From Podochytrium sp. JEL0797 (taxonomy: Eukaryota > Chytridiomycota > Chytridiomycetes > Chytridiales > Chytriomycetaceae): a stretch of DNA of 55,105 nt. The stretch spans positions 1 to 55,105 of the forward strand of contig JADGJG010000064.1 in assembly GCA_027596195.1 (NCBI GenBank), in the 5' to 3' direction. A model generated the notes under the pieces. The model ran no database searches. It saw nothing but the letters and a program-made list of their open reading frames with translations, and was not told where the DNA came from. Position numbers and translations under genes: made by a program. Positions 44,448 to 53,670 of the stretch are shown piece by piece. Each line of letters starts with the position of its first letter. The stretch's first letter is position 1.

Positions 44448-46240
44448 ATGCGTGGCCGCGGAATCGTTCGCTTCTTTGCACCCCTAGTGGCGCACAACCG
44501 TGAGCAGATTATTTGGATCCAGTACTCCGATACTGATTCGATTGTTCTCTGGCTCCCTCTCCTCTGTCACTCCAATACCAAACCACTCCGACCAGCCTTC
44601 CGCTTCTTGTGGATCCTCAACGTTTTCGTGTGCGAATACCTTTATGCGAGAGTTTACATGTACAGCTGCTCGTGGCCGGAGACTGGGAAGGTATCGCGAG
44701 CCGCAAGAATGCCGCAGATGCGATCAAATAACTCATGCGCCCGCCCAGCCCGGAAACGACGTTCGAATCGCATTGATTGGTGACCCACAGTTGACAGATG
44801 CCTATTCCTATCGCCAGCATGTACGCCAGATTACTGTCCAATTCGAAGCTCACGCAGTTGACTGATTGGCATCGATAATGCAATTCCAGGGACTTCTGCT
44901 GTATTTGACTCAGTTCTATTCGGATGTCTTTATGAAGCGCAACTTCAAACTATTGAATCATGTGTACAAGCCAGATTATGTCTTGATTCTTGTGGGTTTT
45001 GCTATTTCACCGCGCCATACTTGCGAAGATTCCGATGCTCATTCGAAACTCACAGGGTGACCTTATGGATGGAGGCCGCGAATGGAGGGATGAGTTTCAT
45101 GTCGAATAGTGCGTTCGTCTGCTTGTTTTTCGTTCCTTTCCACTGACATCAAAAACCTACCAGTTTCGACCACGAACTCTCCCGTTTCCAGCACATTTTC
45201 CACCTGCCTTCCCTCGAAAACAAATTTCTCTATATGGCGGGGAACCATGACATTGGATTCGGCCCGCAAATCATCCCGCAAGCTTATACGCGACACCAGA
45301 AAATCTTTGGCGACCCCAACTATTCCGTCACGATTGCGAATCATACGATCGTGTGTTTGGACACGTTGAGTTATAGCGGGGCGCAAGAGTCGCCGTATTT
45401 TCAGAAGGCGGATCGATTTTTGGCCGATTTTGTTGCAAACGGTACGAGTTTGATGCTTGTGTTTATGGAGCTGACGTGATTCCATTTGCTCGTGTCATTG
45501 TAGATCCCGCAAAGCTGCCACGCATTCTGCTCACTCACATCCCGTTGTTTCGACCGGACAACTCGCCCTGCGGTCCGTTGCGCAACAAGCCGCTTATCAA
45601 ACAAGGACGCGGCTACCAATATCAAAGTAGGGGATGTTTCTTTAATGGTTTCGCCCGCATTTTTGTTCTAAATTTCGCCATTTGTCCATTGCACGAACAA
45701 CCAGATCTGATCGTCGAGCCGCTCTCGACCCACATTCTTTCGACCATCCACCCCGTACTGGTTCTCTCCGGAGACGACCACGACGACTGCGTCCACACGC
45801 ACACACCCACACCTCCCTCCCCTCCCATCCCCGAACACAGCATCGCCACCTTCTCCTGGCTACAAGGAAACATCCACCCAGGCTTCGCCCTCCTCTCACT
45901 CAACGGCGCCGCCGTATCAGGAATCGCAGATTCCACGTCGCATGCAATCGCAAAGTGCAGTTTACCCCCGCAATTGTTGATTTACAAATGGTATATTTGG
46001 TTGTTGGTGGGAACTGCGGTTGGGTGTGTTGGGTGGGCGGTGTGGAATCGTGGCAAGACAGTGTGGGGGTATGATGCGGTTGGGCAGGCCAAGAAGAATG
46101 ATGGGGATCGCGTTCCTGTGCGCGGTCGGGTCGTGCGGGCGGTTGTGAAAGTCGCGGGGTTGGCTGTAGTGTATTTTGTGGAGGTGCTGGTAGCGACTTT
46201 GGCTGTTTATGCGGTGCTGTTGACATACGATTGGTTATAA
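44448..46240 (+). CDS. PGAP5/Cdc1/Ted1-like metallophosphoesterase
   Basis: Seven exons (44448-44690, 44749-44820, 44890-44991, 45056-45093, 45164-45441, 45504-45626, 45705-46240) join to 463 residues; the donor at 45094 is the least certain. An N-terminal membrane helix region (LWILNVFVCEYLYARVYMYS) precedes the phosphoesterase domain, whose metal ligands appear as IGDPQL, GDLMDGG, GNHDIGF, LLTHIPLFRP and GDDHDDC. Two more hydrophobic helices lie near the C-terminus (about 385-410 and 435-460). In this family the enzyme trims ethanolamine-phosphate from GPI anchors in the ER, which controls export of GPI proteins. The GDDHD form of the last motif is as in the Cdc1 group. Confidence 0.88.
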
Positions 46241-46300
46241 AATGTTTGGAAAACGCGTCGTTTTATGTAATTTTTGCTTGTTTGTTGATCGAACCTTCAA

Positions 46301-47095
46301 ATGCAATTTGACGACTTCCCCAACGAAGTCGCGACGCACATCTACGCCTGGATTCCACTTGCCACGATCCAGGAAAAAACCCGTGCGCTGAGCCGCAAAC
46401 ACCGCCTGCTCTCTGCGCGCCGCCTCTTCACTGCCATTGTTGCTCTCGAAGCCAGCGTTCAAACGGACGTCCGCTCGCGGACGAACCACGATCCCCAGTA
46501 CTACACAGAGTATCCCATCTTTCACAAGACAAAGCAATCGTTGAACTCTCTATCTTTTGTGTTGGATCCCTCCTCAGCCGAACCGCAGCAGTTTGACATG
46601 ATCATCATATCAGGACTCAAAGCTGTCATCCACGAGCCGTTCTTTGATGGTGCCAGCACCTCTCTCCAATCCGCTAAACCGAATGTGCGGTTCGCGATCC
46701 CATTGATTGTCAACAGAATATCCGTGGTTGGGAACTTGGAACCAGTCGCAGAACCCGTCGCAGTCCGCAGGGGAAGGTCTCGCGGAATCACGACGTATTC
46801 GCCTAATTTCGAGATTCTCGCGAGCGGAGGTACCAAGTCGAGTGAATGTGCAGCAGATTCGAAGGCGTCGTTGGGCTGGAGGCTGGGCTGGGAGCCATGT
46901 TCGAGTGACGAAAATGACGACCAAGTCATTTTGCAATCAATGGAGTTCCCTACGACCCAGTTATTTGAGGGGTTCATGAAGTTTTGGCCGGTTTTGGACG
47001 ACTCGGAAAGTGAAGAGGAGGCGGAAGAAACATCGAGTGAAGAAGAGGAGGAGGAAAAGTCGAGTGAAGAAGAGGACAGCGGAAATTCAGAATAA
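46301..47095 (+). CDS. F-box-like protein with acidic Ser/Glu tail
   Basis: A single exon of 264 residues, starting 60 bp after the PGAP5-like stop. The first 45 residues (FDDFPNEVATHIYAWIPLAT) resemble an F-box (FxxLPxEV-x(3)-I, then W and a basic helix), but the Leu is replaced by Phe and the match is weak. The middle shows no known fold. The last 40 residues are almost only Glu, Ser and Asp (SEEEAEETSSEEEEEEKSSE), a low-complexity acidic tail. If it is an F-box protein it would link a substrate to an SCF ubiquitin ligase; that is inference. Confidence 0.6.
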   Translation: MQFDDFPNEVATHIYAWIPLATIQEKTRALSRKHRLLSARRLFTAIVALEASVQTDVRSRTNHDPQYYTEYPIFHKTKQSLNSLSFVLDPSSAEPQQFDMIIISGLKAVIHEPFFDGASTSLQSAKPNVRFAIPLIVNRISVVGNLEPVAEPVAVRRGRSRGITTYSPNFEILASGGTKSSECAADSKASLGWRLGWEPCSSDENDDQVILQSMEFPTTQLFEGFMKFWPVLDDSESEEEAEETSSEEEEEEKSSEEEDSGNSE

Positions 47096-47489
47096 AGGCA
47101 CTTTACCTACGCGATCTCAATATTCACAGCTGGCAATATATCACGATATCGGAGCTTGTAAGAAAACAGCGATTTCGGAAGGTCTCTAAACAACGCGCTT
47201 TACTGGTGGCCGCTGAAAAAAGTTGTGGAAACCATATCGCAATGATTTGTAGGACAAACCGGGTGGCTAACGAGGGGCTCAAGCCGCCATAGAGGTAATT
47301 AAAAATCGGAACGTGATAAGAGGCGATATGTAATCGCTTAACGAGATTTGAACCGAAATTTGAACCTTTAGGTTTGAACTCGCTCCAATGCCCAGTTCGG
47401 CTTGAATGTATAAATACGGGCGTTGCAGCACGCTGGTACAAGACAATTGCACGCAACTCTCACTGCTCTTATACCACACTCACACAACA
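47096..47489. promoter_or_regulatory. Upstream region of aquaglyceroporin 1, duplicated at 49990-50240
   Basis: From about 47262 on it aligns with 50023-50240: GGTGGCTAA, GGCTCAAGC, the 15-mer GATATGTAATCGCTT (47326-47340 and 50079-50093), TTGAAC repeats, then a TATA box and ACAACA before the ATG. The conserved 15-mer is a candidate regulator site. The TATA box is TATAAATA at 47409-47416, 74 bp before the ATG. Confidence 0.6.
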
Positions 47490-48447
47490 ATGCCCTACAC
47501 TGGACCTTACACGATCGGCACCAGATGTCTTACCGAGTTTCTCGGAACCATGTTCACCATTGGGATGGGTAAGCCACTCTCAAACACCACCATATTTGCT
47601 TCTTCCAGTCGCTCATCTGCTCTCTTCCCCTTTTTCAGCTGAAGCCATGATTGCCAACGAGCTCTTGACCGGCACCAAAGGCCACCACTTTGGCTTCGGA
47701 TTCGTCGCCTTTGGCTTCGGAATGGCCTTCACTTTCGGAATCACCATGTTTGGACACTCCTCAGCGGCCCTCAACCCCGCCATGGCGCTCTGCAACTTTG
47801 TCCGGGGCGAGATCATTTTCACGGATTTCCTCGCGCTTTCCGGATCCCAAATCCTCGGCGCGTTCGTTGGTGCCATGTTCCCGTTCATCATGTACTACCC
47901 GCACTTTGCCATCGTCCCAACGGGGGATTCCAACACGTTTGAGGAGAGTCACCAGATCAAGGGAACCTCGGATATTGAGAACGTCTTCTCGTCCGCTTGC
48001 AAACCTGCCTCGGATGCCGCCATTGCCGCGGACCAAGCCACCAAACTCAGCATCTTCTGCTGCACGCCTCAAATCAACCTCCTGTGGCACAACTGCACCG
48101 TCGAGTTCCTGGGAACGTTTGTGTTGACATTCACGGTCGCCATGATTGAAGAACGGTGGGGAATGATGAGCAACCCAGAGATTCACAACTCGTTTGTCGG
48201 GACTTTGCAGCCGTTCTTGATTGGCATGTTTGTGATGCTGTTGGTGTTGGCTGTGGGTGGACCCACGGGGATTGCTGCCAACCCTGCGCGTGATTTTGGA
48301 CCTCGTTTTGCGCACTTTTTGTTGCCGATTCCAGGGAAGGGGCCGAGTGATTTGAAGTATGGGTTGACTGTTGCGGTGGCGTGTTTGGCGGGAGGTGCAT
48401 TGGCTGGTGGCATGTTTTTGGCTGCCGATTATATTCCGAGATATTGA
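47490..48447 (+). CDS. Aquaglyceroporin 1 (MIP family)
   Basis: Exons 47490-47568 and 47639-48447 join to 295 residues. The hallmark NPA motifs are at 72-74 (SSAALNPAMALC) and 241-243 (GIAANPARDFGPR). The Asp after the second NPA in NPARD is the mark of glycerol-conducting members. Six membrane helices fit the hydrophobic pattern. A Cys-rich extracellular-type loop of about 50 residues (EESHQIKGTSDIENVFSSAC) separates the halves. The expected role is glycerol and water passage through the plasma membrane, useful in osmotic change. Nearly identical to the copy at 50241, with an intron at the same place and phase. Confidence 0.95.
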
Positions 48448-48751
48448 ACAGTCGAAAGCGGGACTAATTTCTATACCATATTTATTAAATAAGCATTTGC
48501 ATCTCTTCTTTATTCCATATATCGACTCTTTTGAAATGAACCGAAATCGCCGGCGAGGACTGCACTTCTGCACTTCTCCGATAAACGGCCATGCGATAAT
48601 TATCGAGCACCTTTTCTCATCTGTTGAACTCGAGGGCATTTGATTTGATTTTGAAGAGCGATTTGAAATCCGTTTTCCCTGTCAAAGGGAGATAGGGAGA
48701 AGGAAAGTGAGAAAGGAATTTGATTTGAAATTTTCAGAAAATTATAAAAAC

Positions 48752-49750
48752 ATGCAATTCGAAGTCAACGACAATTATGGCCAACACATCGACCATCGCA
48801 CGGAGCGGGATGAAGTCTTTGCAGGACTCGCACTCCAACCTCTTGGTCTCCACAAGGACAAGGAACTGTTCCTGCGCACCCTCTCCAGCAACCTTCGTCA
48901 GAAATCATGCCCCGTCACAACTTCCGACTTTGAATGCCTCAACACTTTGGCAAAGAACCCTGCTGAGCATGGATACGTTCGAGCCGTGGCTGCCTTCCTG
49001 ATTGGCATGGGTCTCTGCAATCCCATAGGTCCCTCCGACGAACGCAAGATCTTCAAGCAAATGCAGAAGGCTTTGGCGCTTTTTGAATCCTTGACGCCCA
49101 CCGAATCGTCAGATACATGCTGGTTCTTTGATCCCGACGAACCCATGCAAATGGATCTCAAAACCGCACAAAACTGCATCGCCAAAGATTCCGTGTCCGG
49201 ATGGATGTCGCCTTTGTGGAAGTACGTTTCGATCGGCCTTGGCCGAGAAAGGGGCCGCGATTGGAGCTTGGACGAGATTCGTGCGCTCTACAACGACCGA
49301 TGCAAAGTGAATCCCGATTCGAAATACCCTGGCCGAGATCACGCTTGTTTGGGGACCATGTGTTTCAAACGGGACCCCGTTTCGGCCAGCTTGAGTTGCA
49401 AAACGTGTGCTGCAGTGTATCCTGCCGTTCTCAAGCCGTGTGGTGGATGTCAGCGCGTGTGGTATTGCTCTACAGTGTGTCAAAAAAAGGATTGGAAAGC
49501 GGAACACAAGCAGTTCTGCAGGGCACCGGATGTGCTTCGCAAAGGGGATATCGTGAAGCTTGCCAAACTGGTTGAACAAATGGAACTCAACAATCAGTTT
49601 CGGGAACTGGGTGAATTCAATGTCAAGAAGGGACGTTGGGCTGTGACGTGGTTTGGTGGATCGAACGAAATTCTCGTCAAGCCTGAGAATCTGATTCGTA
49701 TTTTGACTTCGGAAGAAAAAGAATATTTGCTGAATCAGGAAGATGCGTAA
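48752..49750 (+). CDS. MYND zinc-finger protein 2
   Basis: A single exon from the ATG at 48752 gives 332 residues. A helical N-terminal part (FLRTLSSNLRQKS; YVRAVAAFLIGMG; KQMQKALALFESLTP) is followed by a full MYND finger near 220-260 (CKTC, CGGC, YCSTVC, H-x3-C). A short conserved tail has DIVKLAKLVEQMELNNQFRE and GRWAVTWFGGSNEILVKPEN. It is the closest relative of the broken gene at 43391-44421. It lies between the two aquaglyceroporin genes in the same orientation. Function unknown; MYND fingers act in protein binding. Confidence 0.85.
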   Translation: MQFEVNDNYGQHIDHRTERDEVFAGLALQPLGLHKDKELFLRTLSSNLRQKSCPVTTSDFECLNTLAKNPAEHGYVRAVAAFLIGMGLCNPIGPSDERKIFKQMQKALALFESLTPTESSDTCWFFDPDEPMQMDLKTAQNCIAKDSVSGWMSPLWKYVSIGLGRERGRDWSLDEIRALYNDRCKVNPDSKYPGRDHACLGTMCFKRDPVSASLSCKTCAAVYPAVLKPCGGCQRVWYCSTVCQKKDWKAEHKQFCRAPDVLRKGDIVKLAKLVEQMELNNQFRELGEFNVKKGRWAVTWFGGSNEILVKPENLIRILTSEEKEYLLNQEDA

Positions 49751-50078
49751 GGGGAGGGGAGGATGGAAACTTCGGGTGAAGTGAGGGAGTGAAAACGTAT
49801 GTATCTAGCGCGATTTAAATAAAACATGATAAGCGATGGCTATCTCGCCGATAATTTTCGTTTATACGACTTTCAAAAGTTTGTGGCCTGCCGCAAAGCA
49901 AGGTTCATGCAAGGTTCCAGAGCGATTACAGTGGGATTGTACCCAAAAGTTAACAACAGCGATCTTCACGGATGCGTGCTAAATTAAAGGAGGAGATCCA
50001 TTTCTCAAAAGGCAGGAAGATCCAGGTGGCTAATGAGTGGCTCAAGCAGCCGTAAAGGAAATTAAAAATATCGATCGT

Positions 50079-50093
50079 GATATGTAATCGCTT
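50079..50093 (+). promoter_or_regulatory. Conserved 15-mer upstream of aquaglyceroporin 2
   Basis: GATATGTAATCGCTT is identical to 47326-47340 upstream of aquaglyceroporin 1, while flanks differ. The distance to the ATG is about 150 bp in both genes. Retention in the diverged upstream sequence suggests a binding site, unproven. Confidence 0.4.
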
Positions 50094-50164
50094 GATGAGG
50101 TTGAACCGACTTTTGAACCTTCTTGTTTGAACTCGCCTTGACAGGTTGTGATGATAACAAAACG

Positions 50165-50171
50165 TATAAAA
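50165..50171 (+). promoter_or_regulatory. TATA box of aquaglyceroporin 2
   Basis: TATAAAA lies 70 bp before the ATG at 50241, matching the arrangement of the first copy. Confidence 0.55.
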
Positions 50172-50240
50172 CCGAGCGACGCAGCATGCTGGAACAGTAC
50201 AATTGCACATCTTGCACTTATACAACACACTCACACAACA

Positions 50241-51188
50241 ATGCCCTACACTGGACCTTACACGATCGCAACCAGATGTCTTACCGAGTTTCTCGGAACC
50301 ATGTTCACCATTGGGATGGGTAAGCCGCTCTCAAACACAACCATGCTGTTTTGTTCCAGTCACTCATCTGCTCGTCCTTCAGCTGAAGCCATGATTGCCA
50401 ACGAGCTCTTGACCGGCACGAAAGGCCACCACTTTGGCTTCGGATTCGTTGCCTTTGGCTTCGGAATGGCCTTCACTTTCGGAATCACCATGTTTGGACA
50501 CTCCTCAGCGGCCCTGAACCCGGCCATGGCCCTCTGCAACTTTGTCCGCGGCGAAATCATTTTCACGGATTTCCTCGCGCTTTCGGGATCCCAAATCCTC
50601 GGCGCGTTCGTTGGTGCCATGTTCCCGTTCATCATGTACTACCCGCACTTTGCCATCGTCCCGACGGGGGATTCCAACACGTTTGAGGAGAGTCACCAGA
50701 TCAAGGGAACCTCGGACATTGAGAACGTCTTCTCGTCCGAATGCAAACCCGCCTCGGATGCCGCAATTGCCGCGGACCAAGCCACCAAACTCAGCATCTT
50801 CTGCTGCACGCCTCAAATCAACCTGTTGTGGCACAACTGCACCGTCGAGTTCCTTGGAACGTTTGTGTTGACGTTCACGGTCGCCATGATTGAAGAGCGT
50901 TGGGCAATGATGACCCCGGAGCTTCACGACTCGTTTGTGGGAACTATGCAGCCGTTCTTGGTTGGAATGTTTGTGATGCTGTTGGTGTTGGCTGTGGGTG
51001 GACCCACGGGGATTGCTGCCAACCCTGCGCGTGATTTTGGACCTCGTTTTGCGCACTTTTTGTTGCCGATTCCAGGGAAGGGGCCGAGTGATTTGAAGTA
51101 TGGGTTGACTGTTGCGGTGGCGTGTTTGGCGGGAGGTGCATTGGCTGGTGGCGTGTTTTTGGCGGCCGAGTATATTCCAAGATATTGA
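50241..51188 (+). CDS. Aquaglyceroporin 2 (MIP family), tandem copy
   Basis: Exons 50241-50319 and 50383-51188 join to 294 residues. Protein features are as in aquaglyceroporin 1 (two NPA motifs, NPARD signature). The few replacements include the loop SSEC for SSAC and the segment TPELHDSF for SNPEIHNSF. About 190 bp of the last part (around 50965-51150) appear identical to copy 1 at the DNA level, synonymous sites included, although introns and upstream regions have diverged. That points to gene conversion or strong constraint. The 3' flank (GACTAATTTCTATACCATATTTA) is also shared. Confidence 0.95.
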   Translation: MPYTGPYTIATRCLTEFLGTMFTIGMGKPLSNTTMLFCSSHSSARPSAEAMIANELLTGTKGHHFGFGFVAFGFGMAFTFGITMFGHSSAALNPAMALCNFVRGEIIFTDFLALSGSQILGAFVGAMFPFIMYYPHFAIVPTGDSNTFEESHQIKGTSDIENVFSSECKPASDAAIAADQATKLSIFCCTPQINLLWHNCTVEFLGTFVLTFTVAMIEERWAMMTPELHDSFVGTMQPFLVGMFVMLLVLAVGGPTGIAANPARDFGPRFAHFLLPIPGKGPSDLKYGLTVAVACLAGGALAGGVFLAAEYIPRY

Positions 51189-51465
51189 ACAGTTCCGGAA
51201 CAGTCCAAAGCGCGACTAATTTCTATACCATATTTAATAAATAATAATTGCATCTCTTATTGTTGTGAAAAGTTGGGTTTTTGGAAAATCGATCGCTTCT
51301 GGTGCTTTTGCGATTCTGGTGCAGATGTTCGAAATGGTCCTTGACTGCAGAAGATTCGTCCGTCCAAGTGAGGATCCATGCAGAAGAAGCAAATATGAAA
51401 CCGCGGAAAGCTTGAATGCGCGAGGCAAAGAGGAATCAGATTCAATGTTAAACGGCAGTTTATTC

Positions 51466-51840
51466 TCAAGCTTCTTCAAAGAGGACTGTTGCCATTGCGT
51501 ATTCTCCATCATGGGATATTGACAGATGTGCCTTTATTGCGTTTGTGTGAAGCAGCTCGAGCGTCGGTTGACCTTTTGTGCTTGAGATGTGGACGTCTTT
51601 CCAGGCCAGCGGACGGCCTCCGTTTGCTTTGTAAGCAGCCTCCTTCGCGGCGAAACGGCCGGCGAGAAAGCGCGCGACTGAGGCAGCGTCGTTTTCAGGA
51701 TGCGGAAAGCGCCGATGGAAACCCGCAAGCTCCTTGTCGCCCATGGTGCGCCGAGCAAAGAGGGCGGTGCGCATCGAAGTGCGGCAAAGCAGCGCCGTGA
51801 TCCGCGGAATGTGCACAATGTCGCAGCCAATTCCGATCAT
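51466..51840 (-). CDS. Holo-[acyl-carrier-protein] synthase, AcpS type
   Basis: A single exon of 124 residues, the usual length for AcpS. The N-terminus [11 protein letters not shown] carries the metal-binding Asp (D7), and [10 protein letters not shown] carries the catalytic Glu (E67). The end has [17 protein letters not shown]. The enzyme moves 4'-phosphopantetheine from CoA to a Ser of ACP. In fungi this compact type usually serves the mitochondrial ACP needed for lipoate and complex I. The start codon is 18 bp from the start of the divergent GluRS gene. No presequence is visible. Confidence 0.93.
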   Translation of the reverse strand: MIGIGCDIVHIPRITALLCRTSMRTALFARRTMGDKELAGFHRRFPHPENDAASVARFLAGRFAAKEAAYKANGGRPLAWKDVHISSTKGQPTLELLHTNAIKAHLSISHDGEYAMATVLFEEA

Positions 51841-51858
51841 TTTCTGTCTTTAAATAAA
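51841..51858. promoter_or_regulatory. 18-bp gap between AcpS and GluRS start codons
   Basis: Only TTTCTGTCTTTAAATAAA separates the two ATGs, so each promoter must overlap the other gene or transcripts must be nearly leaderless. If GluRS starts further upstream (see that entry) the genes overlap head to head. Confidence 0.7.
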
Positions 51859-53670
51859 ATGACGACCCGCTTCGCACCTTCCCCAACGGGATTTCTGCAC
51901 CTCGGCGGCCTTCGCACGGCACTGTTCAACTATCTGGCCGCAAAGTCGCTGAGCGGCCGCTTCCTTCTGCGCATCGAGGACACGGACACAAAGCGCACGG
52001 TGTCGAAAGCCGCAGAGTCTCTGGCAACGAGTCTCAAACTATTTGGTCTGCAGTACGATGCAGGTAAAGAAGGTACTAGGAGTTGATCGCTTCTAAGCCC
52101 ATAAAAAGGCCCCGATCGCCCTGATCCCGCTGGCCCCTTCGTCCAATCCCAACGCTTCCAGATCTACAAGTCATATGCCGATAAGCTGATCGAATCTGAC
52201 GCCGGATACCGCTGCTTCTGCACCCCCGAACAACTCGAACAGTCTCGAATCCTCACAAAAGGCAAAAACGGCGGTTACGATCGCCGCTGTCGACACCTCA
52301 CGCACGCCCAAATCGAGAGCAACCTCGCGCAACAGAAACCATATTCGATTCGGCTCAAAGTGCCTGCTGGGACCACCTCATTCACGGATTTGATTCACGG
52401 AAAGCTGCAATTCGCCAACAAGAACTTGGACGATGGCATCCTGTTGAAATCGGACGGCCTCCCCACGTACCATTTGGCCAATGTCGTTGATGATCGATTG
52501 ATGGGCGTTTCACTTGTCGTGAGAGGGGAGGAATGGATTCCGTCGACTCCCAAGCATATTGTCATTTATGAAGCGCTGGGCTGGGGCTCCAAATTACCCT
52601 CGTTTGCCCATGTTCCGTTGTTGATCAACAAGGATGGTCAAAAGTTGTCGAAACGGCATTTGGATGTGAATGTGGACAGTTTGCTGGTGAGAATACGCGT
52701 CCAAGTGATTTCGCGTGTTCGTTTTTCGGAGCGGGAGCGAGTCATGCCGAGTCCAATCCTTTGCCTGCTCACTACTAATCGTTGTTTTATAGGAAAAGGG
52801 ATACCTGCCGGAAGCCATTCTCAATTTTGTCGGCATGTTGGGATACACACCTTCCATCCAAAAGGACATTTGGTTCCTCGAAGACATGGTGAAAGAGGTT
52901 GGGTGTTGATGCTCTTTCATTCCTTTAACTCATTCTCCTAAAATTCTTGCCTAAACTTGCCTGTCGCCCTTTTTCAGTTCAAACTCGAGTCCTTGAGCAA
53001 ATCGGCCGCCATCGTTTCATATGACCAACTCGACCGATTGAATCGTCTCCACATTGCACACTGTCTCAATACCCCAGGAACAAGGGAGTCTCTGATTCAA
53101 GATGCGCGAAAAGGGTTGCTGGAAACATATTGTCATAGGTATTTTCCAGCCCGCCCCCCCCCCCCCCCCCCACTCTTCCCTTTAAAACTGCCAAATCACT
53201 GTTAATTCACATTCTTGATCACCAGAATCCAACCTCAAATGCGACAAAAACTAGACTCTGACCCCTTCTTTGCATCCTCTATCAACTCGATCCATTCCCG
53301 AGTCACTTTCCTCCACCAACTCCCGGCATTCCTCTCCCCCATCTACTGCACACCCGACCTCCCCTCACCCTCCGCCATTTCCTTCAAAACCAGCCTCCTG
53401 GCTGCCAATATCTCCCTTCCACATGTCCTCACCTGTGTCAGCCAACGGTTGCATGCCATTCCGGAAGAGAGGTGGACCCCTGTGACTCTGAAAGCAGAGA
53501 TCAAGGCCTTGAAGGGGGCACAGGGTGTCACATATGGGGAGGCAATGAAGGCACTGAGGTATGCTGTGACTGGGGAGAAGGAGGGAGAGGATTTGTTGGT
53601 GTTGATGGGGTTGGTGGGAAGGGAGGGGGTGTTGGATCGGGTGAGGGATTGTGTAGCGTATTTAAAATAA
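51859..53670 (+). CDS. Glutamyl-tRNA synthetase, organellar/bacterial type (EARS2/MSE1)
   Basis: Exons 51859-52063, 52109-52686, 52793-52897, 52978-53138 and 53226-53670 join to 497 residues. The class I motifs are [11 protein letters not shown] (HIGH equivalent, H14-G17) and KLSK (247-250). LRIEDTD and GPFVQSQR are typical of bacterial-type GluRS. The last exon is the helical anticodon-binding part. It charges organellar tRNA-Glu and probably tRNA-Gln. The frame stays open upstream to an ATG at 51700, adding 53 residues rich in Arg, Lys, Ser and Ala without Asp/Glu clusters ([18 protein letters not shown]), a possible presequence encoded antisense to AcpS. The fourth intron holds an 18-base poly-C tract. 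Confidence 0.93.
53154..53171. repeat. 18-base poly-C tract in GluRS intron 4
   Basis: It lies 15 bases after the donor at 53139. It is poly-C on the sense strand, like those in the ITFG1-like and adenylate kinase introns. Confidence 0.85.
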
